From: WTFV01 sp965200895
Lineage (GTDB): Bacteria > Acidobacteriota > Vicinamibacteria > Vicinamibacterales > UBA8438
Direction: 5' to 3'
NCBI GenBank assembly: GCA_965200895.1
Contig: CBDAVM010000001.1
Span: 1,302,001 to 1,366,000, forward strand
DNA length: 64,000 bases
This document shows positions 8,470 through 17,296 of this stretch, piece by piece. The position numbers and the translations under genes are program-made. Each line of letters opens with the position of its first letter. The stretch's first letter is position 1. The notes below the pieces were generated by a model, which saw nothing but the letters and a program-made list of their open reading frames with translations, did not search any database and was not told where the DNA came from.

Positions 8470-10745
8470 GCCAGCCCCCGGAACCGGCGGTAGCTCCACT
8501 CGCCGAGCACGAGGCTCGCCAGCAGCAGAAGGAGGATCGGCATGTCCCACAGGTCGTGCTCCTCGACCACCGTCACGCCGCCGCCGACGTACTGGATGTC
8601 GTCCGCCAGCGCCGCCGCCGTCTCCGCCGTGTAGAACCGGCCGCCGGTCTCCTCGGCCAACCGCCCGAGCAACGGGGCCCGCATCGTCGAGTCGTGGAAC
8701 TCCGCATCGCTCGGGGCGACCTGCAGCCAGGTGACGTCCTCGCCGAGCAGCTCGTCGCCGGCGAGCGCCTCGACCCGCACTTCGTAGAATCCCTCGGTCG
8801 ACGGAGTGAAGGCGGCGCGGTACTCGCCGTCGCGCTGGGCGGTCCACTCCATCGAGACGTCGGTGAATGCGCCGTCGGGATGGGTGACCGACGCCACGAC
8901 CTGACTGTTGTTGAGCTCCTCGAAGTTCGCGTCGCCCACCGACGCCAGGATCTCCACCGGCTCGTCCGGCTGCACGCGGTCCTGCGGCAGCTCGGTGACC
9001 ACCTGGTCCGGCGCCCCGTCGATCAACCAGCGCAGCAGGCGCCGCCAGAAGGTCTCGTGGGTCATGTCGTCGACCGCGATGTCGGCGTGCATCTGCCACG
9101 TCCACGAGTCCTGCACGGGGAAGGCCATGGACTTGCCGGCCCCGTAGCGCTGGAACGCCAGCACGACCAGGTCGCTGTCAGCGCCCGTCAGCAGCGTCGT
9201 TGCGCCCGGCTTCACCTCCGTGACCGGGTTGACGATGGTGATCGGTGGAAGCTCCCGCCAACGCGCCGTCGACAGCTCTTCGGTGTCCGCGATCTGCGTC
9301 GAGGCGTGCGTGGCGCCGGCGCGGGTGGTCTCCACCGCGACCTCGGCGAAGAAGGTCTCCCGGCCCTCGCCCCGCGGTTCGCCGACCACGACCGGCAGCA
9401 CGTCGGCGACCGGCGTCCCCGCGTAGCCGCCCTCGGCGAACGACCGGCGGCTGCCAAGCATCAGCAGGCCCCCGCCGCGGTGGTTGACGAAGTCGGCGAT
9501 CATGCGCAACTGGTCGGGCGTGAAGTGGTTCGCCTCGATGCTGCCGAGAACGAGTCCGCGGTACTGGAACAGCTCGGCGCGGGTGCGGGGAAAGCCCCCG
9601 ACCAGGTCGTCCGGCCCGTCGACGTTGAACCGCATGAACTTGTTCTCGGCCGTCCGCTGCAGGATGGCGACCTGCAGATTCTCGTCGTCCTCGACGGCGC
9701 GGCGGAGGAACTTGACCTCGAAGCGCGGCTCGCCCTCGAAGTAGAGGATCTTGTCGCGCCGGTCGTCGACCGCGATCAGCGACTCGCGGACGTTGTTCTG
9801 CGTCACCATCTCGCCCTGCTGCGGCGAGACGCGGAAGGTGAAAAGGCGCGGGCCGGCCTCGCCCGCGGTGAAGCGCAGCCGGACGGTCTGCAGCTCTCCG
9901 TCGCCGAGCAGCGTGACCCGTTCGGACCCGACGATGCGCCCCTCGTCCTCGACCTGGATGGTCACCGGTCGGCCGGCGTAGCCGCGATGCGTCACCACCA
10001 CATCGGTGACGAGGGCGGTCCCGCGCAGGACGCGCCGCGGCGTCTCCACCCGGCCGAGCTCGATGTCCCGCTCGTACGCCTCGCGACCGAGTCCGACGGT
10101 GAAGACCGGAACGCCGGCCGCCTGCAGCGGCAGCAGCGCCTCGTCGAGCTCCCGGCCGGCGTTGTCGGCGCCGTCGCTCACCACCACGAGGCCGGACAGC
10201 GGCACGTCGGACAGCTCGTCGTGGGCGCGGGCGAGCGCCTGCCCAAGGTGCGTCCGGGTGCCGTCGAAATCGAGCTCGTCGACCACGTCGAGCCGGTCCG
10301 TCTCCGACGAGAAGCTGAAGAAGCGGAGTGCGAAGCGCTCGTTGAGCGCGGCGCGCAAGCCGCCCTCCGGCGTCGCGAGCTGCTCCTGCACGAACTGCAG
10401 CCGCGGCGTCTCGTCCCGGTCCGCGATGCGCATGCTGCGGGAATCGTCGATCAGGACCCCGAGGAAGTTCTGCTGCGGAACGACCGACGACAGTACGAGC
10501 ACCGGCCGCATCAGGCAGAAGGCGAGCAGCGCGAAGGCGGACAGCCGGACGGCGGCGAGCACCGTCCGGTCGAGCGGCCGGCTGGCGCCCCGCACCCGCA
10601 CGTAGGACCGCCACGTCACGACGCCGGCGGCAACGGCCGCCGCCACCGCGAGTCCGCCGGTCCACGGAGCGCGGAACGCGAAGTCGCCCTGCTCGAAGAT
10701 CAGCGGCCGGTACTTGAAGAACGTCTCGATCAGGAAATCCAGCAT
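8466..10745 (-). CDS. Membrane VWA/GATase1-like protein of the Bat-type block
   Basis: A 759-residue protein starting at ATG 10743-10745 (MLDFLIETFFKYRPL); the frame extends further up, but that part lacks a coding look. Two N-terminal hydrophobic helices are followed by a VWA-like segment with the metal-site motif LIDDSRSM near residue 96. The middle segment is glutamine-amidotransferase-like (HRGGGLLMLGSRRSFAEGGY) and lacks an obvious catalytic Cys. A C-terminal helix (MPILLLLLASLVLGEWSYRR) anchors the end in the membrane. It is the first gene of the minus-strand block and is translationally coupled to the C13-like gene. This architecture is common next to DUF4159 and MoxR genes; its activity is unknown. 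Confidence 0.8.
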   Translation of the reverse strand: MLDFLIETFFKYRPLIFEQGDFAFRAPWTGGLAVAAAVAAGVVTWRSYVRVRGASRPLDRTVLAAVRLSAFALLAFCLMRPVLVLSSVVPQQNFLGVLIDDSRSMRIADRDETPRLQFVQEQLATPEGGLRAALNERFALRFFSFSSETDRLDVVDELDFDGTRTHLGQALARAHDELSDVPLSGLVVVSDGADNAGRELDEALLPLQAAGVPVFTVGLGREAYERDIELGRVETPRRVLRGTALVTDVVVTHRGYAGRPVTIQVEDEGRIVGSERVTLLGDGELQTVRLRFTAGEAGPRLFTFRVSPQQGEMVTQNNVRESLIAVDDRRDKILYFEGEPRFEVKFLRRAVEDDENLQVAILQRTAENKFMRFNVDGPDDLVGGFPRTRAELFQYRGLVLGSIEANHFTPDQLRMIADFVNHRGGGLLMLGSRRSFAEGGYAGTPVADVLPVVVGEPRGEGRETFFAEVAVETTRAGATHASTQIADTEELSTARWRELPPITIVNPVTEVKPGATTLLTGADSDLVVLAFQRYGAGKSMAFPVQDSWTWQMHADIAVDDMTHETFWRRLLRWLIDGAPDQVVTELPQDRVQPDEPVEILASVGDANFEELNNSQVVASVTHPDGAFTDVSMEWTAQRDGEYRAAFTPSTEGFYEVRVEALAGDELLGEDVTWLQVAPSDAEFHDSTMRAPLLGRLAEETGGRFYTAETAAALADDIQYVGGGVTVVEEHDLWDMPILLLLLASLVLGEWSYRRFRGLA

Positions 10746-10805
10746 CTTGGTTGCTCGGCGGGCGCCGACATGGATCGACGGCACAGCCTGCCTCGGGCCA
10801 GACTA

Positions 10806-11102
10806 TCACGCACCGGCGTCCGATGGGGCGTCGGCGGCGTCGGTGGCGTCCCCACCTCGAACCGCCGTCGTCCGACCGGACGGCGAGGCAGCCGGCGCCG
10901 CGCGCAGCCGCTCGTGAACGGACCCGCAACGCGCACGCTGGCCGCCACCCGGCGCGGAGCGGACCAGCGACTGCATGTGCGACACGTCCTCGGCGTACTC
11001 GGTGAGCCGCCGCTCCCAGGAGGCGCGATTCTTGGTGCAGACGAGCGTGTAGGGCCGGCCCTTCCGTTCGGTGACGTGATCGATGTCGAGCCGCCGCCGG
11101 GC
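10806..11102 (-). pseudogene. 3' fragment of an unrecognised gene, cut at the inverted-repeat edge
   Basis: On the minus strand a frame with coding-like third-position bias runs from the inverted-repeat boundary at 11102 to a TGA at 10806-10808. It encodes about 98 residues including DIDHVTERKGRPYTLVCTKN and RASWERRLTEYAEDVSHMQ. There is no start codon or upstream sequence: the reading frame begins exactly where the repeat arm ends. The family was not recognised. It lies just upstream of the VWA/GATase gene but is separated from it by about 60 bases. Confidence 0.5.
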
Positions 11103-11841
11103 GATGATCCTACTTCAACCGGCGGTTGATCACGACGCACTGTACAAAGATCCCACGCGCGGAACGGGCGGGCGCAGGCGGCTGACGGCGCTTGATCTGG
11201 CGTGCGGGCAGCGGGTTGCGCCCGCGGTGGAACTGGGTGTTCAGTCGGCCGGTGTGGCCGGCGCGGTGCGGTCGAGGAGCTGGAGCAGCATTCCGCGGAG
11301 TTCGCGGATGTCGGTCTGCGTCTCCGCATGACGCTCGCGGATCTCGGCCTGCAACTCGGCACGCATCGCGTGCATCTCGGCGCGGAGCTCGCGGATGTCG
11401 GTCTGCATTTGGTCCATGCGCGCGGTGACGCTGGCGTTGGTGTCGTCGATCCGGGCGTTGACGGTCGCATACTGCTGCATCAGCATGGCGTTCTGCTGGA
11501 ACATCATCCCGACGAGCGTGAGTTGCAGCAGGCCGATGCCGATGACGGTGGTGACGATCCACTTGGCGTCGATCGAGAGTCTCGGCTTCGCGGGTCTGTC
11601 TGCGTGCTCGGCGACGGCCGCGGTGGTGGCGGCCATGTCGTGGGTGCCTCCTTGACGTGATTCTACACCGGTGATGCGGGACGGGCGGGACGGCGGGTAC
11701 GGCGGCGACCGTATCGCTCGGGCCGGCGCGACTGGGCAGAGGCGGTGGATTCAGACGCGGCCGTGGCAGCTCAGGCGCTGCTGTTGTCGATGATCATGCC
11801 GCTGAACTCCTGCTCGGTGCTGTAGGCGGCCGGGCTCGGCG
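11103..11841. repeat. Left arm of a ~0.73-kb inverted repeat
   Basis: This segment is the imperfect reverse complement of 16542-17266. Shared parts include the outer edge (gatgatcctacttcaacc), a near-perfect palindrome (tcaaccggcggttga at 11115-11129), a complete small coiled-coil gene, its promoter region (tgtagaatcacgtcaagga on the minus strand) and a coding tail ending SGMIIDNSSA. Substitutions and small indels spread through the arms show they are not a very recent duplication. No transposase lies in or beside the arm. Confidence 0.85.
11241..11636 (-). CDS. Small membrane-anchored coiled-coil protein (left-arm copy)
   Basis: A 131-residue protein. A ~20-residue polar N-terminus (DRPAKPRLSIDAKWI) is followed by one transmembrane helix (about 26-46), a Met/Gln-rich stretch (QQNAMLMQQYA) and a heptad-like region with RIDDTNA and repeated IREL/EMHAMRAEL blocks. 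It is the inverted paralogue of 16749-17132; the N-terminal 45 residues are almost the same, while the coiled-coil part differs by insertions and deletions. The start lies downstream of a TAGAAT-type -10 that is kept in both copies. No function is known. Conservation of the frame in both arms suggests selection or recent duplication. Confidence 0.65.
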   Translation of the reverse strand: MAATTAAVAEHADRPAKPRLSIDAKWIVTTVIGIGLLQLTLVGMMFQQNAMLMQQYATVNARIDDTNASVTARMDQMQTDIRELRAEMHAMRAELQAEIRERHAETQTDIRELRGMLLQLLDRTAPATPAD

Positions 11842-11908
11842 ACGCCCCAGAGGATGTTGCTCGGACAGCAATGACAATCGCCTTTGCCCAATTGACGCGG
11901 GGCGACGA

Positions 11909-14171
11909 TCATCCGTCTGGCACTGCGTCCGCACGCCCCGCGGCCGCCGCGATGCCGACCGGATCGCCGAACGCGCCTTGCAGGAACTGCCGCAGCGCGG
12001 CGCGACCGTCGGCGTCCGACAAGTCGAGCCACTCGAAGGCATGGAGCAGGGTGAGGAACGCATCAAGCGGCCCGGCCATGCCCACGATTTCATCGAACAA
12101 CCCGGACGACTGGCTGGTCTCTTCGATCTCGGCGTCGGTCAACTCCTCGATGGTCTGCATGGCCATGGCCGCGCGCGTGGCCCGATTGAGCGGTTCGTGG
12201 AGGAAGAGCGGGCTGCCCTGGTACGCTTCCGCCTTGTCGAACGCCTCACGCGCCCAGCACCCGAAGAGGCTGTTGCCGCAGCGCAGGTGGTGGTCCAGGA
12301 AGCTGAGCGGCGCGCCGGCGGTGAACGTATGCAGCCACAGTGACACCTTGGCCAGTTCCACCGCCATAGGGTTGCGGTCCACGCCGTAGACGCAGCGCTT
12401 GAGCACCATGCGCCGCGCGACGTGCCGGTCGTCGAGCCGGTCGGGGTCCACCGCCCAGCCGTGCTCCGCGGCGTTGCGCAGGACGGTGGTGCGCACATCT
12501 TCGATGCGTGCGGTGAGCGGCGAGGTGTAACCGGGCGTGCGCGCTTCCGCTTCGGCCATGGCCTCCATCACCCGGTCGGCGAGAAAGTCGACGAGACCGA
12601 CCCAGGAAGTGTCCCGAACCCATGGACGGGTCGCAGATGCGCAGGGTGAGGATGGCCTCGGCCGGGTCGATCTCCTGCAGCGTGGCTGCGCGATCCGCTT
12701 CATGCAGACGGCGCGTCGCCGGATCATCGGCCCGCGCGGCAAAGCGGTCCAGGCGCGCCTGCACCAGAGGTTGGACTGTCTCCTGCAGGACGAGGCTGAC
12801 CAGATCGGGCGGCGTGAAGTAGCTGCCGGTCGTCTTGCGCACGAACGCGTTCGGGCGGACGACGACCTCGTCGCCGTCTCGTGCCAGTTCACGTTCGAGC
12901 AGGCGCTCGTAGATCGAACCGAGCTCCTGCACGCTCAGGTCCCGGTAGTTGATGTAGCGCCGACCGGCCTCGGTCCGTTCGAACGACAACGCGTCGATGA
13001 CGTCCGCCAGCACGCCGTCGCCCAGCCGGATCGAGCCGAGCAGCGGCGTCCGCCGTCGGTCGAACAACCCGCCGTTGTAGGGTGGCAGGCCGATCGACAC
13101 GTCGCCCTGGTCGATGATCCGGCACAGGTCGTCGATGGCCGACCAGTAACTGGTGGCGTGGGCGGAGAAGGCGTCGCCTTCGTCCTTCCGCCGCTTGACG
13201 TCGTCGCGCACTCGCCGCCGGAGGCTGTAGTCGTCGTAGCGCGCGTCGCGCACTGGCAGCAGTTCGCGGTCCTCGGCGTACAGGATGAACAGCAGCCGGT
13301 AGAGAAGGGTCAGCGCAGCGTCTCGCACGTCGGGCAGCGGCGCCTCGGGCGCGGCCGCGGCGACCGCTCGGGCGAGATCAGGGAAAACGTGGTCGAAGAC
13401 CAGTTCCGCGAGGTCGTCCGCAACACGTCGTTCGTAGTACGTGCCCTCCTCGATGGCCCGCTGATGGAACGTGCGCGGGTCCGCGCCGGACGACAGGAAG
13501 GCCGCCCGCCCGAAGATCAGAACGAACAGACGCAGCGCGTGACGGCGGTCGGCATCGGACAGGGCGAACAGCCCTTCGTTGCAGCCCGGCATGTCGAGCA
13601 CCGCCGCGAGATCGACCTCGAAGAACTGCTCGGCTACGGAGCGCGCCCCGGCGTAGTAGAGCCGCCAGCAGCGGCCGTTGGTGAGGATGCCCCAGCGGCA
13701 GCGGCCCGTCGTCAGGTCGTCCACGCGTCGCAGGTAGCGCAGCATCTGCGTGGACGGCGCAGTGCTCGCGCGTCGGTCGGCACGCCCGTCGAGCGGCCGC
13801 CCCCAACGCTTCGACTCGACGATGGCGAGGCCGAATGCGTACCGCCGCCATTCTTCGCTGGTGCGATTGGCCCGGGTCTTGGCCGCCTTGTCGGCGAACA
13901 GCAGGCCGTCGGGAACGTCCTCGGTGCCTTGCGCCGTCAGGTTCTGTTGTCGGAGGTTCGCGGTCCAGCCGAGGTGCGCCAACACGGGCCAGATCAGGTC
14001 GTCCTCGGTCTGGCTCTCGTTCGGACGTTGCGCGGTCGGAAAGTGGTCGAAAATCGACCGCAGGTCCGCCTCGTGCCGCTCGATTCTGGCGTCGTCCAGG
14101 GCGCGCCACTCGTCGAGCCGACCGACGGACTCGGTGAGAAAGTCGTTCGCGAACAGCGCGCCTTGAAACAT
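11909..14171 (-). pseudogene. Eco57I-like N6-adenine methylase/restriction protein, frameshifted and truncated
   Basis: Reading from 14171, about 520 residues are intact. They include an N-terminal nuclease-like region (LAIVESKRWGRPLD), a linker with NGGLFDR, and the SAM-binding motif DPSMGSGHFL. A single extra base in a short C run at about 12601 (plus strand) then shifts the frame. The second frame restores the family sequence (GLVDFLADRVMEAMAEAEA, KRCVYGVDRNPMAVELAKVS, then RCGNSLFG) and stops at 11909-11911. The family normally continues for several hundred residues more, including the catalytic NPPY and target recognition parts, which are missing. The gene ends about 70 bases from the left repeat arm. 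It is very likely inactive. Confidence 0.85.
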
Positions 14172-14227
14172 CGACCCGTGACCGCTTCGCTGGGCGGTGT
14201 AGCACGGGGGCGGAGCTCCCCCCGGCG

Positions 14228-15277
14228 CTACGGCGTTGTCTTGTGGGATGGGATGGAGCGGATCTGGGCGAGGAAGTCGTCGAGCGAGGTCGCGGTGAGC
14301 AGGTGCCGACCTGCGGTGTCGAGGGCGTGGGCGTCGGTCAGCGGCGCCAGCGCATCGGCCGTCGGTGTTCCGGCGGCGGCACCGAACTTGGCTGCAGCCA
14401 GTTCACAGAGCGTGTTGATTTGACCTTCGGTGTGGCCTTTGGCTTGCCCTTTGGCGAGCCCTTCGGCGAGCCCTTCGGCGAGCCCTTCGGCGCGCCCTTG
14501 GGCAATGTACTGCTTGGGCCACTCGGCGAGGCGTTCCTCGAGGGTCATCTGTAGTTCTCCCAATGTTGCTGACGGCGGGAGCGGCTGGTCCGGGGACAGC
14601 CGTCCTGCAAGCTGCTCGATCCAGATCCGGAACGTCTTCCTGAGTTCGTCGTTGCCGGGTCGTCGGCCGAGCAGCCCGTCGAGCGACGATACCACGCGCG
14701 GCAGGTCGGTGGCGGATTGGCTTTGCTCAATTCGTGCGAGCGCGGTCATCAGGTTGTCCGGTGCGATGTCGTCGGCGTTGGTCTGCTGGAGATCGACGAG
14801 CACGTACTCCTGCGACAGCTGGTGTCTGCGCAGACTCTCGTCGGTGAGCGGGATCAGCTCGCGCATCGAGCGCGGCGCGCGCCAGGGGCGGTCGCCGTTG
14901 TTGACGACGATCGGCAGTGCGGCGGGGAGGCCGGTCGTCGGCGTGATGGACCCGTCGCGCATGCGGGTCTGGTACAGCAGCGCGGTGTAGACCGCCATGC
15001 GCAGCGCCATCCAGTGGTCGTGGGTGGACTGGAACTCGAGCAGGATCAGCAGGTAGAGCTTCTGTGCTCGTTTGGCGTGGGCGTCCGCGCGGAGCGTGGC
15101 TGACCAGATGGTGTCGCCGGAGCGCTTCTGGAGGTCGTGGCTGATCAGCTCGGAGGACAGTCGTCGGAGCGACGTGTAGTCAATCTGGTCGGCGATCGGG
15201 GCCGGGCCGAAGGCCCGCACCAGGTCCTCGACCATGTGGCGGGAGGCGAAGAGCTTCTTGTACGTCTCGTCGTGCAT
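14228..15277 (-). CDS. Rpn-family recombination-promoting nuclease / putative transposase
   Basis: A 349-residue protein. The start is taken at ATG 15275-15277 (MHDETYKKLFASRHMVEDLV), the usual Rpn beginning; the frame extends further but without similarity. The PD-(D/E)XK core shows Asp in DTIWSA and LLILLEFQS, the E-x-Q strand that follows in the family. The C-terminus carries repeats of EGLA/KGQ (about 285-310), typical of Rpn tails, then a helical end. Rpn proteins are DNA endonucleases that raise recombination independently of RecA in E. coli. Here it lies next to an inverted partial copy of itself, inside larger inverted repeats. The frame is whole. Confidence 0.85.
   Translation of the reverse strand: MHDETYKKLFASRHMVEDLVRAFGPAPIADQIDYTSLRRLSSELISHDLQKRSGDTIWSATLRADAHAKRAQKLYLLILLEFQSTHDHWMALRMAVYTALLYQTRMRDGSITPTTGLPAALPIVVNNGDRPWRAPRSMRELIPLTDESLRRHQLSQEYVLVDLQQTNADDIAPDNLMTALARIEQSQSATDLPRVVSSLDGLLGRRPGNDELRKTFRIWIEQLAGRLSPDQPLPPSATLGELQMTLEERLAEWPKQYIAQGRAEGLAEGLAEGLAKGQAKGHTEGQINTLCELAAAKFGAAAGTPTADALAPLTDAHALDTAGRHLLTATSLDDFLAQIRSIPSHKTTP
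14554..15004 (-). repeat. 451-bp segment of the Rpn gene that recurs inverted at 15497-15947
   Basis: This internal part of the Rpn gene is matched by an inverted copy of equal length on the plus strand. Equal length without net indels, but many substitutions, suggests that the copy came from a related Rpn gene or has diverged under constraint. The two copies are about 490 bases apart and could form a large cruciform or recombine. Confidence 0.85.
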
Positions 15278-15496
15278 GGGACCGTCAGTTGACCATCTTC
15301 GCGTTGCGGATGGCTTGGGTCTCGGATTCAGGTTGGGTCGTGCTGCGGCCGTGAGCTGATGTTTCCCGCCGTCGTTCTCCGGGACGGTTCGGGCTTCGAC
15401 CGCAAGGCATGGTACGCCGGGTTGAATGTGGAGGTGCCCATGGAGTCGCGCGGCGGCCGGTTGGATGAAGGTTCCGTACAGCCGGAGGCGCTCACT

Positions 15497-15947
15497 CTGC
15501 GCATGGCCGTCTACACCGGCTTGCTGTACCAGAACGGGATACGCGACGGAACGATCACGCCAGCGACCGGCCTCCCGCCCGCACTCCCGATCGTCGTACA
15601 CAACGGCGACCGCCCCTGGCGCGCGCCGCGCTCGATGCGCGAACTAAGCGCGCTCACCAACGAGAGTCTGCGCGAACACCAGCTCTCGCAGAAGTACGTG
15701 CTCGTCGATCTCCAGCAGACCAACGCCGACGACATCGAACGGAACAACCTGATGACCGCGCTCGCACGAATCGAGCAGATCCAGTCCGTCACCGACCTGC
15801 CGCACGTGGTATCGTCGCTCGACGCGCTACTCGGCCGACGACCCGGAAACGACGAACTCAGGAACACGTTCCGGATCTGGATCGAGCAGTTTGCAGGACG
15901 GCTGTACCCGGACGAGCCGCTCCCGCCGTCAGCAACATTGGGAGAAC
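15497..15947 (+). pseudogene. Truncated inverted copy of the Rpn nuclease gene
   Basis: The plus strand encodes about 150 residues aligned to the middle of the Rpn protein (LRMAVYTGLLYQ through RPWRAPRSMREL to LPPSATLGE). The N-terminal nuclease half and the C-terminal tail are both absent. The frame is open without a stop through the copied part, with amino-acid differences spread along it. Beyond 15947 the homology stops abruptly inside the convergent RiPP precursor gene. An artificial longer frame runs on both sides, but neither end has coding character on this strand. It should not be functional. Confidence 0.8.
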
Positions 15948-16207
15948 CAGCCGCCGCCGGAGACGTTCTCGAGCTGTTCCTCGTCGAGCTCGGGCAGTGG
16001 CGGGAGGGCGATGTGGGCGTTCTCCATGTCAATCTGATGCACGTGCACCCGCATGCTGTCCGGCAACTCCACGCCGAATTCGCGGCTGATGACGGCCTTG
16101 GGGTCGGCCACAAATTCCGCCCGGAAGTCGGTATCCTCGCCCGCCCTGTCGACGATCTGCTTCCGGATGTCCTCCGCCGTCACCATCATGCTCTCGAAAT
16201 TCCCCAT
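15929..16207 (-). CDS. NHLP-type RiPP precursor peptide with replaced core
   Basis: A 92-residue peptide with a nitrile-hydratase-alpha-like leader: FRAEFVADPKAVISREFGVE, then LPDSMRVHVHQ and IALPPLPELDEEQLENVSGG. The leader ends in a Gly-Gly-type cleavage site. The start is the ATG at 16205-16207, placed six bases after a strong AGGAGG; upstream in-frame starts lack this. The part after GGGW reads FSQCC, and this tail is the antisense of the inverted Rpn fragment, so the original core has been lost or rewritten. No YcaO, LanM, radical SAM, PqqD or peptidase-transporter gene is in the window, so this is an orphan precursor. It may be a relic, or may still be expressed as a new short Cys-Cys core. 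Confidence 0.8.
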   Translation of the reverse strand: MGNFESMMVTAEDIRKQIVDRAGEDTDFRAEFVADPKAVISREFGVELPDSMRVHVHQIDMENAHIALPPLPELDEEQLENVSGGGWFSQCC

Positions 16208-16397
16208 CTTCATCCTCCTTGCATGCACGGATGCCAGCCTTGCTTGCACGGAAGGCCAGCTTCCATACCCAGTGGTCTCCGAGCGAGACAGATGCGGCGT
16301 TCTGCATGCCGACCCCGCACCGAAACCCGACCACCGTACCACGTCTTCCGAACGTCAGGTCGCCCGCTCCACGGAAATCGTCCACCCACACCCTGCT

Positions 16398-16563
16398 CGT
16401 GACGGTCTGCGACGACTATCTCGACCGCCGCCACGACGACGTCAACCGGCGCCGCATCGCGTCCGGCGAGCCGTGGATGCTGCTGGCCCCGCGGCATCGC
16501 ACGCTTGCCGTGTACGAGAACGACCCGCTGATCGACCGCGCCGCCGAGCCCGGCCGCCTATAG
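16398..16563 (+). pseudogene. Short coding fragment of unknown family
   Basis: A plus-strand frame with clear coding bias encodes VTVCDDYLDRRHDDVNRRR, then ASGEPWMLLAPRHRT and LAVYENDPLIDRAAEPGRL before a TAG. The upstream part of the frame loses coding character, and the last 20 bases enter the right repeat arm. There the other arm carries a CAG instead of the stop. It may be the C-terminal end of a small protein or a fragment fused to the repeat. The family was not recognised. Confidence 0.35.
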
Positions 16564-17266
16564 CACCAAGCAGGAGTTCAGCGGCATGATCATCGACAAC
16601 AGCAGCGCCTGAGCTGCGCCACGGCCGCGTCTGAATCCACGGCCTCTGCCCAGTCGCGCTGGCCCGAGCGATACGGTCGCCGCCGTACCCGCCGTCCCGC
16701 CCGTCCCGCATCACCGGTGTAGAATCACGTCAAGGAAGCACCCACGACATGGCCGACACCACCGCGCCCGCCGCCGAGCACGCAGACAGACCCGCGAAGC
16801 CGAGACTCTCGATCGACGCCAAGTGGATCGTCACCACCGGCATCGGCATCGGGCTGCTGCTGCTCACGCTCGTCGGCATGATGTTCCAGCAGAACGCCAT
16901 GCTGATGCAGCAGTATGCGACGCTCATGCAGCAGCAGGCGACCATCAACGCCCGCATCGACGACACCAACGCGAACGTGAGCACCGCGCAGATCGAGATT
17001 CGCGAGTTGCGCAACCAGATGCACACCGAGATACGCGCGCTGCGCACCGAAATGCAGACCGAGATGCGCGAGATGCGCAGCCTGCTGCTCCAGCTCCTCG
17101 AACGCACCGCGCCGGCCACCGCGGTCGACTGAACACCCGGGGACGCCCGGCGCCGCCCGCCGGCCGACCGCGAATCACGCCCCGTCAGCCGCCCGCGCCC
17201 ACCCGTTCCGCACGTGCGATCTTGTACAGTGCGTCATGATCAACCGCCGGTTGAAGTAGGATCATC
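16542..17266. repeat. Right arm of the ~0.73-kb inverted repeat
   Basis: Reverse complement partner of 11103-11841. From its inner edge outward it carries a tail ending SGMIIDNSSA, a G/C-rich stretch with a promoter (TAGAAT at 16720-16725), a small coiled-coil gene, and the terminal palindrome tcaaccgccggttga (17240-17254) followed by ggatcatc. The outer edge touches the 5'-truncated methyltransferase remnant. The arms enclose about 4.7 kb. Confidence 0.85.
16749..17132 (+). CDS. Small membrane-anchored coiled-coil protein (right-arm copy)
   Basis: A 127-residue paralogue of 11241-11636 in inverted orientation. It has the same N-terminus (HADRPAKPRLSIDAKW), one transmembrane helix (about 25-46), a Met/Gln-rich stretch with a duplicated QQYATLMQQQA element, RIDDTNA, and a heptad region of IREL/EMQTEMREM units ending LLLQLLERTAP. 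An AAGGA sequence precedes the ATG by 12 bases, and TAGAAT lies about 25 bases upstream. The differences from the left copy are concentrated in the coiled coil, where units have been added or lost. The role is unknown. Confidence 0.65.
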   Translation: MADTTAPAAEHADRPAKPRLSIDAKWIVTTGIGIGLLLLTLVGMMFQQNAMLMQQYATLMQQQATINARIDDTNANVSTAQIEIRELRNQMHTEIRALRTEMQTEMREMRSLLLQLLERTAPATAVD

Positions 17267-17296
17267 CGTGGGAACAAAACGTGCACGACGCTGTAA

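Noticed and set aside
11103..17266. Classical insertion sequence or composite transposon
   Set aside because: No DDE, HUH or serine/tyrosine transposase is encoded in the arms or between them, and no target-site duplication could be seen; called an inverted-repeat island instead.
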